Shown here piece after piece: positions 47,333-61,164 of a stretch of DNA of 64,000 nucleotides (the stretch's first letter is position 1; each line of letters opens with the position of its first letter). Source of the DNA: Saturnia japonica (Eukaryota > Arthropoda > Insecta > Lepidoptera > Saturniidae); assembly GCA_033032175.1 (NCBI GenBank), contig CM065329.1:11042985-11106984 (forward strand). The letters run 5' to 3'. The notes beneath the pieces were generated by a model. The model did not search any database. It was not told the origin of the DNA and saw only the letters and a list, made by a program, of their open reading frames with translations. The position numbers were made by a program, and so were the translations under genes.

Positions 47333-47834
47333 CTATAATAATAGTACTTGATGATCAGTAAATAAGTTTCAAGCATGTAGTATACTATTCACTTACTTAG
47401 CCCTATTTTAACATTTTTTCTAATTGTGCCTTTTATTTTATTTTCAGACCTTTTACTTAAATATTATATAGCCTATGTTACACCCACATTTAAGATGGTT
47501 CTAACGACACCTCGTATGCTAAAATCCATCAAGCCGTTTAGGTTACAGAGCGTGACAAAGGAATAGACATACATCGCTCGAAAAACAGAACCGCCTTTTT
47601 CACAGTCGGGTAAACTATGTTTCTTCCTGTTGCTTCTCTATGACTGGGATGACTTAGGTAATGTTTTGACGTTCATAAAAGAAACAGTTTTTTTTATAAA
47701 ACAGAAAACGTCCTCTGCCTGTAAAAGTATGACATTTGGTTTATGATCATAAAATTCAACATAACTCGTAGGGATGGATCTTCACTACTGTAAACTTGAA
47801 AAATACCATTAATAATATCTAGCAGAAATACATA

Positions 47835-47985
47835 CATACATAATTCACGCCAGTCAGAGACCACGTCCTTCCACTTGCTACGATCCTGGCATACATCTTT
47901 CGCTTCTTCAACATCCATCAATATATTCACGCACGCTCGTCGGTTTATAGTACTCTTGACCTGACCTTCAGAACGTCCCCGATTT
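47835..47985. repeat. Dispersed repeat, copy 2
   Basis: Matches 28020-28180. The two copies are about 80 percent alike by eye. Confidence 0.55.
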
Positions 47986-48839
47986 GATTGAGGTACATTT
48001 GTAACTTATGAAATTCTTCTTAAGGAATTGTTCCCATTGTAGCAGAGGCGAAGCGAACCGTCGCGACATATAAGTAGTCACAGTTTAAAAGTATATTGAG
48101 TTCTATGCCCATTACATAACGTACAAATTATTCTGTTTTTCCTTCATGAGTTTTTAAGGCCCAGCGGTCAAGCTTTCTGTGACGTGTACCTATAAATAAT
48201 ACTGAAAACATCGTGTTGAATCCATAGCATAACGGTAGGTCATTGTCTAACGCCCAATTGGCTAGCTGCCACCCTCAAATTGAAAATCTATTTACCAAGC
48301 ACATGTTTGTTATGTGTTCCTAGACTTCCCACTATGTTTAGCGCGACACAATTTTACGTTACATCGTCACATAAAACATCAAATACATCATATTCATATT
48401 ACAAAAGCGGGCAATTCGAGCAATAAACATCATAAGATTTCGCGAATCACTAAAGAACAAATTCCAGGAATATGGTATATTAAGTTTACCCTCCCAATAC
48501 ATCCTTAAAATCCTTACAGGTATATTCACAAAAACTTAGTTAAGCTGGATTTTGTCAAAGATCAGCACAATGTTAATACTAGAAATAAAGATAAATTAGG
48601 CGTAGGTACCGTGTTTTAGACTTAGAGGTTCATAAATAAGATTTCAAAGCAAATTACAAATTCAAGGACCAGCTCAAGCGGATTTTACTGTAAAAAGGTA
48701 CATATACATCATAATTACATATATAAGTTACATAGGGTGGATCATTATGTTTATGATAGTGATGTCTGAAAGTGACTCCCTCTCTGTGCATCAACTAAAT
48801 TATTATTATTGTACCTAATAAATTGTAATACCTGTAAAG

Positions 48840-48965
48840 TTGAAAAAAAGGTAAACCCGATCGAGTTTCTTACCGGTTCTTCTCGATGTCTGCGATATTT
48901 TCCGAATCGGCAGTAGTGTTTTGATAGCCTTCTTAGGGCCTAAATCGAATAAAGATTATTTGTTT
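48840..48965. repeat. Dispersed repeat, reverse of 360-440
   Basis: CCGATCGAGTTTCTTACCGG at 48858 is the complement of sequence near 411-437 and continues on both sides. Element type unresolved. Confidence 0.55.
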
Positions 48966-51900
48966 TTAATTATCAAATTGAGGGTGGTAGCTAGTCAGGC
49001 GGGTATTGGAAAAATACCTATCACCATACTGTGGTTTCATCACGATGTTTTCATTCACTCATTGCAGGAATTCGAACTTACGTCCATCGACGCGAAGTCC
49101 GTACATGCCATCATTGCTACGAGCCTACAAGCCGGAGGTTTAGCATGGTTACAATCCTGATATTATTAAGACCTTTAAGGCTTAGAACGGCTTTTGTGTA
49201 CGGGAACAAACGAACAGTGCTTCTGTTGTCAAATCTCGCCTAAGTTCGACCGTCTCTAATTCTTAAAGACTCAAACTATTGTGAAGGTAATATATTAAAT
49301 ATAAACAACCTTTGCGCTCCATAATTCCACGTTACAATCCATTTTGCTGCATCGAATACTAAATTGTATACATTTTAAATTGATTAATTACTGCACGAGA
49401 ATTTCAATAATTTGTTATTCCTAAATAATGTTGTCGTCACGCAATTATGACATAGCGTATGTCAAGAAGATTCTGTCAATTACGCTCTTTTATCAATCAA
49501 TGGACATCAAATGATTTGTTTTTAAAAATATTTATTAAAATACTAGCCATGCGCCCGAACTCACGTTCAAGGTTCAAAAATATTTTCTTGGTAACATTTT
49601 TTCTTAGGTAGATGAAACATATAGTTCTTCAAAAAGCCTCGAAAAACGTCCGCGATGACATACTATTTCTATCTTCTAAGGTTGACTCACAAACCATTTT
49701 TATCTTCAACATAACAATTAAAAATACTAGGTTATTTGCGTAACTATTTTTTTCAATTCAGTATTAATCCTTATACAGATAAATATATTATTTAACTTGG
49801 GCATTTAATGTAGATTTAAATTGTCCTTTACATTATATCATTTAAATGATTACGGTAGAAATTATCACGAATTCAAAATTACGCGCAACCAAATCACTCT
49901 CAGCGAAACGGTTGGCCGACACTCGGCACCGATGCAACCAACCGCGCCGCGGCCTACCTGTGGGCTATGAATTATTAAAACTAAAGTACCTAATAAACTC
50001 TAAATTGATCGAACATGATTTCTTAAACATGAATGATACCACTTTGTGAATTGCCCTCTTGCGAAGCCTGGGTCGGGTCGGTAGTAACCTATAAATTACT
50101 TACCCCCATTCCGTTAGAAATCAAATCGGTATGGAATTCAGAAAAAAAAATAAAACAACACACTTTCTTAATAAATCTTCGAAATAGCATATATTTTATA
50201 AGAAATAAAAAATACACAATACAAGTTATAAACGTAACCTCTTTTTAAGCTAAAACTTATTGCTATATAAAAAAAGTATGCCTTGAATTTTCGCGCCTGG
50301 CAACGATTTGTGACGATACTAAAAGAAAAGAAATTTAATTAAAAAATGAAAACGTTTCATTTCCGATAGGAATAACAATTTTTCTGTTTTGCGTCCGATA
50401 ATATTTAAAACAGGGGCGTTTTAGTTATTTATTTAAAACCTAGAAATACGATGGCCGATATATCCCCTTCTCTTTCCCTCCTTAAAACGAAATTAATATT
50501 AAAATAATATAAAACTCAACTTGTCATTTTAAAAACACTAGATCATAATTCTAGGTAATGTCAAATTGTATTTTGCGTTCGTCTGTTTATTTATCGATAG
50601 TAATTAATTAATATAGATACTAGAACTTTCTCACTGGTTGTCTTTACGTATAACGGCAATTGAAAAAGTTTATAATACAGAAAAACCAGAATTTCAGATT
50701 TCTAGACGCGACGGGATCTCCCCTGATAGAAACAACATATGAACTTATGAGAACTCAAATAGTACGTTGCGTCATGGATGCTAAACGTTTCAATGTAACA
50801 AAGTTTCTTCCCAAAAATATTAATTTGACGTCCCTTAAGATACCCCAGTTTTACCTGTAACCCCTAGATCAGAAGCCGAATGAGTTGTTAGTTTAAGACA
50901 TAAGCACTTTGAAATATATTTTTCTCAGTAATAAAGAAAATCAATGGCTCATCATAAATAAACAGACGTCACAAAACTGGGTCCAGTAAAAAAAAAAATA
51001 CGATTTATTTTATATGATGTAAAAATAAGGACCCTACGTTAACAACTTTTTAACTAATTGCTTTAACGGCAGATGTCTTAACTTGGCACTGGAACGTAAA
51101 ATAACACAATCATCAAATCTTGTTGCCAGATTATTAAAAAAAACTACTGATTTAGTACGATTTTTTATAGCTTACGAGTTTGTACTTAGGAAACGGGAGC
51201 CAAGTTAAAACAAATGCGATCACGTCAAATAAAACATTAAAAATTACTACATATGTAGGCAGACGAATAAATCTTAATATTTATATAGAGCGCTAACATA
51301 TATTATATTTGTTTATATTAAAGTTAACTTTTTTAAATGTACTTGTTAAAATTTACATATTAAAAAAAAATGGACGTAACATATAAAACTGGGAAAATGC
51401 AGATTATAGACCAAAAACTGAATAGTGAATCATTTGTGAGTGACAGTCTTATAAAGTTCATAAATATAGAAACTTCTAATTATTCCTGTAACTGAATTTA
51501 AGATAACCCAATTTTCATACTTGGCGAATGAGTGCCATTTGTAGCAAATGAAAAAATTACAATTACAGACATTTTCGCAAATAAATTCAAACAAATACAT
51601 TTAAACACTTAACTAAACTATAGATTAATTAATTTGAAAAGCACAAATGGCGTGGAGCCTTAACATTTATGGCCCCATGTCAACATTTAAGCATCATATG
51701 CTAATATGTAGAAACGAATGCACCAAACACTGACCACGGTAGGTTTCGTTGCGAGAACGTTGGCAACACTATAAACGAAAATAAGAGCCTAAACTGGCAA
51801 CATTGTTTTTTAGGCGTTCATTTTTTTGTACTTTCATTTTTCTAAAGTTATTTTTTTATATATATGCAAAAAAAACTTTCCTCAATACAATAAATCTTTT

Positions 51901-54114
51901 AAAAATTCGCAATTTAAATAGATTATGAGTAACTTATTTTATCATAACCTTCATCAAATTAGCTGCCAACATTACCATAGAATAAGAAAACAGTGCTACC
52001 AACTATTCCGGTAAAACCATTCGCGACAGTAAGAAAAAAAATTAAAAAGTTACATCGTAAAAAAAGTTCATTCAACGACATAAGAACTCGATTGGCAAGT
52101 CATAAGATAATAAAATTTCGTCTAGACAAAAAAAATATGATAATTTGTTTTTTTTTTAAAGAAAATAAATTAATAAAACAGTTTTAATTACTATTTTATA
52201 GCATCTACACACATTAAAACCCTCAACATTTTCTCCGTTTAGAGTATGTTGCTCAAATTGAGCAGGTGTATTTTTCAACTGTAAGCAGAGCGCTCTCGGT
52301 CAAGAGCAGAATGCTCAGCGAAATGGAACGACGTCTAACGTGAATTCATAACAGCTTAAAGACAACGCCGATCGCGAGAAGGATAGCAATATAGAACTCT
52401 GTGAGAATGAAAGAGACAACCAATACCTCCGCCTCGCCCAAAAGCCATATTAGGTGGGTTTTAAATACGATCATAACTTTGATTTACCATGTAAATTTGA
52501 AACTTACAGAACTAGCTTTGTATTTAAATCGAGTATTTTATAATTTTAACACACAAATTTAATAAATTAAGCAAAGCACTCTTATTACATAACCATAAAT
52601 TGATCGAAAAATTTGATTAAAAAAAAAACTAATCATAAATTTGGAAAAAAAGTCACTTCTGTAAGTATTCATTTTACACGTTTACAAATCAAATATGACA
52701 TTCAACATATTGAATCCGCCATTTTGAAAATAAAAAAGCAAATTTCTATACGAACGTCATAACCTCGCGAGTGATAGAAAAATATTTTGACATGTCATTA
52801 AACAATCAAAATGGCGTTTCAGAGTCAGAAACTAATACGAACTGGATTGTATTTTATAAATCAACACAATTATGTACAAACCCCATCGGCTATACCGTCT
52901 GTTGACTAAACACGTGAAAAAATCACATATATAAAAATAAGAATTTCACAATAATAAGAAATCAAACGAGCCAAAACTAAATTTTGTCAGATGCTATGAA
53001 TAAAGTTAGAAATATAATTTAATATTTAAAAAAAATCATATACATGAAGAGAAGCTATTATTTTCTGTCTTTATATACTACCAAAAGTAACAATTGTCAG
53101 AGTAACACAATTCTTGAAGCCCGTCATTTCGCGGCGGTCCTTCGAAATTGTAAATTATTTTTTTGTTTGCAATCACTTGTACACAGTAATGGATTTAGGC
53201 TTAAATACATGGGCCATGGTCTTAATGTGGCAGAATTCAATTTTTTATTTAGTTTTTTTTTTTTTATATAAACGCAACTCAATACGTCAGTCAAATATTT
53301 AAAAAGAGTTAAAAATATATCATATCGGAAGGGCGTCAGTCTTTAATTAAATACGACACTATTTCTCGCGTAAAATACAGAAACAACATTGTTTTAAAAC
53401 TGGATATATGCTGATTGAACCATCAATAAAATATTACTAAAGAGATATGAAAATCGACAGTGAAACTTGAACTTTATAAAAAGCACTATCGCCTTCACTT
53501 GCGTCAAACTTAAGTTATGCCAAAATATGTTTTATGCCCCATTTTTTTATGCCACCAAACCAAACGTTGACGTTCACTGAACCATCCCCTTATACAACAC
53601 ATTAGGGGTTGAATTCCAAAAATATTTTCTTTTTGCTTACCTAGAGTGTAAAAGAGAAAACTAAAATATATGTAGGATTTTTTTAGAGGCTCAATCCGTA
53701 TCTGATCTTGTTTCCTGAGAAGCCATGAAAAATGGTACTGAAGCCCAACATCATAGGGTATAGGAATGACACATCCAATCGCTCCCCTCCCCCTATATAC
53801 GTTATAACACTAAAACTCCTAATCGAAAGTTACTATAGTCCATACTTAGTCAACAAACGGTAGAAATCTAGAAACAAATACTACAAGGTCAAATGTCAAA
53901 TAGATTACACGTTTAATTTCAGCAGTAACCTTATTATTAAAAATTATTACAATAACTCTGAAAGCGAAATGGCAGTGTAGATTTGTGGTTTTATCTGTGA
54001 ACGGAAATGTTAACTCGTTAATAAAAAAATCTATAACATGTGTTACATAATCAGAAAAATAAGTACATTTAGTTTGTTTTTGCACTAGTAACACTGGCGA
54101 ATAGTTCAGTTCTT

Positions 54115-54675
54115 TATATGGTTTTTCATCTAAGTTTTCTATATATATTACTTTATTTTCACGTCAATTGTGTTAAACAAATTGTGGTAAACAATATGTT
54201 TTATTTAAGGGATTTCATCTATGTTTCTATTTATGTTACTTTATTTTCTGGGAGGTAACAAACGTTAAATGTGTCTAACACATTGTGGTAAACAATTTGT
54301 TTTATATATGGTTTTTCATCTGTCTTCTATTTATATTACTTTATTTTCTGGGAGGTAAGACACGTCAATTGTGTCTAACACATTGTGGTAAGCAATTTGT
54401 TTTAAATATGATTCTTTAACTAAGTTTTCTATTTATATTACTTTATTTTCTGGGAGGTAAGACACGTCAACTGTATCTAACACATTGTGGTAAACAATAT
54501 GTTTTATATATGGGTTTTCATCTAAGTTTTCTATTTATATTACTTTATTTTCTGAGAGGTAAGACACGTCAATTGTGTCTAACACATTATGGTAAACAAT
54601 ATGTTTTTTCATTTGAGTTTTCTATTTATATTACTTTTTTTCTGAGGGGTAAGACTCATCAATTATGTCCAACTG
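54115..54675 (-). repeat. About 100-bp tandem repeat, nearly six units, each with an AATAAA on the - strand
   Basis: Units start near 54115, 54210, 54307, 54407, 54509 and 54607 and share the blocks tttctatttatattacttta and taacacattgtggtaaacaa. Five units contain ACTTTATTTT, which on the adducin strand is AAAATAAAGT with a poly(A) signal; the sixth has lost it. The array starts about 230 bp after the adducin stop codon, so it probably lies in the adducin 3' UTR or at its end. Confidence 0.8.
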
Positions 54676-54907
54676 GATCGTGACCACCATACACCAGGTG
54701 TAACATCCCAATAGATGTCGTGGTATATCCAGTAAAAAAGCGGGCGGCTAGCGATCTACATACACACCGTTGGTTATAAACCCATCACAGTGGCCACCAC
54801 TGTTTACGGATCGTACTTACTGTCACTAATTACATAATGGGCTTCAAGATTCATCAAATAGATCACAAAGGGTAAAGAAAACGTATATGATATTAGACGG
54901 CATACCT

Positions 54908-55048
54908 CTAGGCGGGTTGCGGTGTACTGGACTTCTCCTTCTTCTTCTCTTTCTTCTTCTTTAAGAACGAGGGCGTTCGCAGGCCTTTCTTCTTTTTCTT
55001 ATCTTTCTTCGGCGAATCCTCGGTCGACACTTCCTTAGATGGAGAACC
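54908..55048 (-). CDS. hts: Adducin (hu-li tai shao) last exon, MARCKS-like tail
   Basis: 46 codons plus TAG, after acceptor tttccag. The peptide carries a run of lysines, then GLRTPSFLKKKKEKKKEK, then a short Ser/Thr/Pro tail. The RTPSFLKK core in a Lys-rich context is the hallmark of the adducin C-terminal MARCKS-related domain. In animals that domain binds calmodulin, promotes spectrin-actin binding and is phosphorylated by PKC at the serine of the core. Adducin caps actin ends in the submembrane cytoskeleton. The exon starts in phase 0, matching the end of the preceding exon at 55961. The adducin head and neck exons must lie to the right of this window. Confidence 0.9.
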   Translation of the reverse strand, partial: GSPSKEVSTEDSPKKDKKKKKGLRTPSFLKKKKEKKKEKSSTPQPA

Positions 55049-55960
55049 CTGGAAATATTGTTACAGAAAAACATGGCTTAGCTTTTGAACTTAAATTAGT
55101 AAAACGGGAATCGCAGAAAGAAAAGCAAAAATAATAATTTTATAAACAAAATTTGACGTTGTGGTTTCCTCACCAACGCTTCCGTGTAGCCTATTGTTCT
55201 CAAATCCCTCGTGTTTGCCAGACGGTTTAAAGTTCATAGTTATTGTTCAGCTCTTTCGGATCGCAACATAAAGCCTATATAGGTTGACTGCTTGCAAGCG
55301 CGGCTCTCATGATAGCCTGCGGGACGCGGGAGGGAAACAAGACCGACCTATAAGTTAGTCTTGCCAGCCGCTGGCAGAAATAGACGTTTGACATGAGGGG
55401 TTTCGCGGTTTCATTTTTGTGACTGCTAGACATATGATTATTTTACCAAGATACAGTTAGCGACAAATTGAGTTTTAAAAATCAAAAGTAATACTTTGAC
55501 GTATATAAAACCATATATACCCTACATTCAAAGAAGTTTTACTCTAACCGCGTTGTAAAGATTGCACGTACAATTTTTGTTCAATATACATAGTAGTTTT
55601 TTGTTTACCGTTTTAATAAAGACAACAACACAGTGTATACCTAATACGTTATTTATCTTTATATATCTGTCACAGTTACAATTAATATGATTAAAATATT
55701 GATCTTAAGATATAGAGTATTATTTGGATACCGTGTACATCCGTGAACACCCGCCTCCCCGCGTCCCACAAATCGTCAAGAGGGTCGCGCTTACAGCGGT
55801 CAGACTTTAAATAGCACTTAATACATAGGATATAAAATGCTGGTTCCAGAAATCAGAGCATTTTAAAGAACAAGAAAAAAAGCTCATGTGTTTCAGCGAT
55901 CAATAAATATCAGGCTGACGTCACATTAAAAATAAATAAAGAAAAAAAAAAACAACTGAC

Positions 55961-56028
55961 CTCTTTACTGCTGTGAGAGAATGTGCTCTGGTGAGCATCC
56001 GAGTGGTCACCGTTCACGGTATGCTCGC
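55961..56028 (-). CDS. hts: Adducin penultimate exon
   Basis: A 68-nt exon between acceptor tattatag and donor GTCAGT. Two bases complete a phase-1 codon, then 22 codons of Asp/His/Ser-rich sequence (NGDHSDAHQSTFSHSSKE) end in phase 0, exactly fitting the MARCKS-tail exon. The peptide resembles, as far as I recall, the segment preceding the tail in insect adducins. Confidence 0.75.
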
Positions 56029-56639
56029 CTATAATAACAAACATATCAATTTAAAAAATCGTATAATTATTTCCAATAATATTAAATTCCTGGCTGGCGT
56101 AATAATTTTTATATATATGTAAAAAAACATATCGTTTTTATACGCTATATCGGCAGCTCGAAAAACAAGAGCATAGTAAACACTTGATAGAACGAGATAG
56201 GGATACGAGACCATTTTCGTATGTGCTACCGGTTTACATTTATATCATTATGAAAAACAAATCCCATTTATTTTTTCAAAATCCACAGTTTTAAAGTGTA
56301 ATAAGAATGGTCAGTAGGATATGTTTAATTTTTGTTTACTTGTAATATAAGTCGTATAACAAAGAAAATGAACAAGATAATACGCAAACTAGTGTATTAC
56401 GTTTTTGGTCTAGTCTTATTCAACCTACCGTCGATTTGCATTATACTAAAATATACGTCTTTGACAACTCGAAAAGTTAAAAATTTGCGCGTGCACCACG
56501 CACAGGTACTACTACGCTTAGGGTTGTCACGTTCCGGGATCAAACCGATATACAACTAGTCAAGTGGAGTGGTAGGGATCTGGGATCACATGCTCTCAAT
56601 TCGATTGTATTTTTTTTCGTATGGTCAGTCATAACTTCT

Positions 56640-56930
56640 TTGTTTACGGTCCGATTTAGATGATTCTTTTTTGTTGGAAAGGGACCTCAAGGGACCTTGA
56701 CCGTAGACTTCGAAGGTACACCAGAAAACTCCTCAAAACCATTGAAGGTGGTTTGCCTTTTTTTGTTAAAACTTGAATTATAATATCTCGCGTTTCGGGA
56801 TCATCGACAACCGGCAATTGATTGCGAGGTGGTCGCCGTTGTTTTTGGATTTTAGGAAAATCCTTACCATCAGGCATAGTTTCGTTACTTTGCTGTACTT
56901 AATGTATAATCAATATTGTATAAGACAAAA
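56640..56930 (+). repeat. Partial non-LTR 3' tail and associated repeat
   Basis: 56800-56900 matches the 3' tail near 11745-11830 (GTGGTCGCCGTTG...TTACCATCAGG). 56650-56740 matches the repeat near 530-610. It lies in an adducin intron. Confidence 0.45.
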
Positions 56931-57686
56931 AGGTATGTCGACATGTTCCAATCATCCGTTGAAGAAAACATAACCTCTTTCCGCATCATATATCGTGCAG
57001 TTAATATTTCTTTCAAAACTGCATAATATATATTATGTCCCTTAAGACCCTTATGCCTTGCCCTTATGAATACACGTGCCGAGTAGAATGTCGAGACAGT
57101 GCTCGGCCGAGTAAATGAGTGAAACAGTCATTCAGACCCAATTCCATGTGCGTAGCGAGCTAGTGGAGGCAAGGATAAGCAATGCCTACCCGACAATCTG
57201 ACACCGACAGGTATAACCGACTATAACCTTAAAATGACCAACCCATTTATACTGAGCATCTAAAAAAAAAACCTTGAATTCCCACCTCATTTATTTCACC
57301 TATTAAAGTCCCTTGTACATGAACCTTAAACCCCTTAAATTTAAAGAGAAAACAGGTGATCTATTAGCCCTGTCATTGCTTGCCTTAGAGAAATCGTCAG
57401 TATTGAAGGAATATACTCTTTGAATTCTATTGAACATGAGAAAAAATAATTCAGGATATCGTATTGAGCATGCCATGAAATTTATTTCGTGTTAAAGAAT
57501 TTAATGGTTTTTAACTAGATTACCAAAATTAAAAATATGTAACAGCTGGTAGCTAGTTGACGGGACCCTAGGACAATTCTACTTACTAGGTGAGGAGCCC
57601 ACCTTCGCACGACCCCGCTCTGTCTATTCGCTACTCGGTACTCGATTTACAGTTTAGTATTTGTTTACCGTACGTAAATAATAAAA

Positions 57687-57847
57687 GTTGAGGTAAAGAG
57701 GAAGGTAATCGTCTACTACCGGCTTCGTAGAGCGACGTCTCTGTCACACGATGGAAGAAAGTGACAAAACGTCACATAATGTACCGAGTGACAGAAACGA
57801 CGCTCTACGAAGCCGAAAGCAGCTGATTATCTCCCTCTTTAATTCAA
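57687..57847. repeat. Long imperfect foldback (hairpin) in the adducin intron
   Basis: Core arms 57721-57747 and 57788-57814 are complementary at 25 of 27 positions (GGCTTCGTAGAGCG...), with weaker pairing extending outward to about 60 bp per arm and a loop of 40 nt. Probably a small foldback element; a small-RNA precursor cannot be excluded. Confidence 0.6.
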
Positions 57848-58456
57848 TGTGCGTTAATTACGATCGGTAACTGGTACGATATAAAGCATGGAATTAATGC
57901 TATTTAATCATAATTGTCACAGATGCCAGATTGCCCAGATGTCTGTCTCGGCCTAGTGGCATTTTACTGTCTCGTCATTGTACTCGATACGTGTAATCGA
58001 GGCATTAGATCCGCGTTTAAATTAAGGTGAGTGCTCTCAACACCTCGCCCGTGAATTTACGTAAATTCGAAACTTGAATATGGAACGGAATTTTAATTTT
58101 GTTCACAAAAAATAAATGTACTAATTTATACAAATATAAAAAAAATGAAATGCTAAGTGAATTTAAAAAAAGAGTTAATCAGCTGACAAAACGTGCTCAG
58201 CGTACGGCACAAGAATCGAACCAAGGCAACTCCAAAAGTGGTGGTTTACGTATGTAAATGATTTCCAAAAATCAATCCTCATTACTCATTAGCAATAAAC
58301 CTTAAGAATTAGTAGTTTCATGCAGGCGAAACCACCAGTGTAAGCTAGTCAAACATAATCACTGTAGCTCTTGTTCAACATTCGTGCCGGACACTTACCA
58401 ATCGTTTAAAAAATTAGACAATGCAGCGGGTGTTATTAAATAAGCATGCCACTTAC

Positions 58457-58504
58457 CGTTCAATGGATTCTCCGCTGTCCGTTTCAGCCATAGCCACCGG
58501 AAAG
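58457..58504 (-). CDS. hts: Possible 48-nt adducin cassette exon
   Basis: Read on the - strand, acceptor ggttaag and donor GTAAGT enclose 48 nt that start and end in phase 1, so inclusion or skipping keeps the adducin frame. It would add 16 residues including WLKRTAENPLN. The pyrimidine tract is poor, so the 5' boundary is uncertain; the donor is strong. Confidence 0.5.
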
Positions 58505-60890
58505 CTTAACCATGCAAGTGCGTAAGTGGAGCACACAAAAGCACAGCGTAACTTTTTAAATTATAAAACCATGTATTTTACACAATTACGGTTAGAAAAC
58601 AAAAAAAAACCATAAATACATACATACAGATGTAATATTTTAATATAAATACCAAAAAAAAAAAATGTGTCCATGTACTATGCGATCCAAAAAGATTACC
58701 ACATTTCACGACAAATTCAAGATTTTCGTAAGGTCAGCAGAAAAAATTACAATATAAATACTTTATAGTTAAATATAATTTATGTAATGTAAATGTAAAT
58801 TATGTATATTAATAATAACATTTATACTTCTTCAAGAGATGCGACGTTATAATATAACTGAGATTTTTAGCACTATTTCGATAAGTGTAATCCATAAATC
58901 ATTTAAACCAATCAACTAATTCTCAATATTATACTGTATTTATATAAATAAAAATCAAATACCGATTTGGCTATTTTTTGTTGAAAAAAGTTCGTAATAG
59001 TCCGAATTAGGTTTGCAATGGAAAGAAAAATAAAAAAAAGTTTACCGAAAAAAGTAGAACTCGGGAAAACTGAACGTGCCCTTCTCTATCGGAATTTTGT
59101 ATGAACTCGGGCCATAAATTACGATTGATACGCGTAATACTTATTTTATTTGGATCGTTATGAGCCTGAAAAAGTTTTCAGAAAAAAAAAACGAGATAGA
59201 TGGAGCTATTGGAATGGAATGCAGAACAACATCTACCGGGTCAAATAGTATAACTTATAAATTGAAAATCTATAATTGCTTTTAGATTAAAAAAAAAAAT
59301 GGCATTTTTTTTTGCAAACCCTACACTAAGCAAAAGAAGTTAAACCAATATGAAGTAAGATGGTGAATGATATTTACATATTTAGATCGCATACATGACA
59401 CTTAACAATAAAACAACACAATATAAAAAAAAGAAAGTTTAATAACAAACAGCAAGCTTACATTGACATTGACAAACATCTAGACGTGAAATTCAACATG
59501 GCAACACCAGAATCAACAATTCCCCAGAACCATATAAACATACTTTATATATTATTTTACAGTAATATAACTTTAAAAACGTAATTAAAATATATTTAAT
59601 TGAAATTTATGATCCACAAATACTTATTAAGCACTGTTACCAGAATCTAATCCAGAGTTCCCATAAATTTAGAGTTTTAGAAATAAAACCCCGTGACGTT
59701 TATGGTCATAAAATGAGCACCTATGCGAAAAATCCCTCAAATCACCACCTCTTTATTTCACCTATTATCTACCCTTGTACATATGCTGTCTTCCTAAATT
59801 TCCCTCTCGGTCCTTAAACTCCATAAATTTAAGAAGAAATCCTTTGATCTCGCAGCAATTTCAGTAAAGGTTTACGTTAAAGTCATAACATAAAAATTAA
59901 CCTTTTTTTTTTCAAAGTCTAATGAAAAAAATATATAATTAAAGTAATAATCGACACGTTTTGTTAAATTAACACAGTTTAGTAACTCTTTACATCGACG
60001 ACATCTCTAGTCATTACGTGTAATTGTTTACTATTAATCATTAAATATATATTACGATTAACTAATTAATTAATGATAATTAAACAAATCTTAAATATAT
60101 CACAATTACTAAAAACACTTAAAAACATAATACGTATATGGCAACGTTTCTTGTAATTTGATTTGGTGTTGCCCAGTAATATGACTTTAATGTTAGGAAC
60201 ATTAACTTAAACGAAAAATGGTTTTCATCACATTTAAAATATCTTTACGTGACTGTTTCATCACTCTTCGAATTCCTTTTTTAACCTTTATTTATTAAAT
60301 TTCAAAGTATGTATCAGTGACGATGAAGGAAAATATACTAAGAAAAGTTGGAAGAATTGGGAAAAATTCTATAGCCCCCCTTCAAAAAGAAGACTGTAGG
60401 CAAAGATGATATTATTATTATTATAAAATAAATCTTCAAAAGACAGCAAAAAATATCTAAATGATATGAAAACCAAGTTATACACTGAAAGCTCAAAAAA
60501 AACACAAACACCAAATAAAAAATTAACACAACATGACACATAGCGTTAACGAAGCATGCAATTAAAACATTAATTGATAAAAAAAAACAAGTATAAAACC
60601 ATTGCCGTGATTAATGAAGAATTATTCTAATTAAAACATTATTATTATTGGGAACATGCGAGTTGCAACTTAAAATTATAATAATTTATGTTAAAATTGA
60701 AAAATTAACAGACATGTTTTTTTTTAATAATGTGAAAGCTAAATATTTTTTTAGGTTTAAATATAGTCAAGTTGTAACATAATAAATGAGACGGATTATT
60801 TATTACTAATTGTAAACAGATAAAACCAGTGAACCATGTAATTAATGCATTTAATTGTAAGCCCTTTTTAAAACAAAATACAAATATTTG
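58505..60890. other. Intronic AT-rich DNA, no exon seen
   Basis: Between the putative adducin cassette exon and the long exon. Homopolymer A/T runs only; no frame with support. Confidence 0.4.
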
Positions 60891-60894
60891 TACA

Positions 60895-61164
60895 AATTTA
60901 TTATACCTTCTTATGTATGTTAAAATTGGATGCAAATGTTGATATTAAAAAAAAACGCAGTACAGGTGTAACAACAATCACCTTAAGAAAAAAAAAACTA
61001 ACAAAAATATGCGAAATTGTTCTACGTGCATAATGTAACTTTGGACAAATTCTACCGTTGTGGTACGCTTTAAAATTCCATTTTTATCAAAGTCCAACGC
61101 TTTCTCGTCATTCAAATGCAGATTATACAAACAAACTAAGTGATCCATACGTTAAGCAACAAAG
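60895..61164 (-). other. 3' UTR of the long - strand exon
   Basis: AT-rich sequence after the stop. On the - strand an AATAAA occurs near 60897-60903, about 265 nt after the stop codon. The region is so AT-rich that the signal could be chance. Confidence 0.35.

Larger units (their letters stand above)
47340..54110. other. Long AT-rich stretch, no gene seen
   Basis: Repeat copies at 47835-47985 and 48840-48965, and a diverged Helitron-like piece at about 49545-49880 (opens TACTAGCCATGCGCCCG). 50000-54100 is very AT-rich with only short motif-free frames. Confidence 0.4.

Noticed and set aside
55741..55800. GC-richer patch as a further adducin exon
   Set aside because: Neither frame nor splice sites fit between the two flanking adducin exons, which already join in phase.
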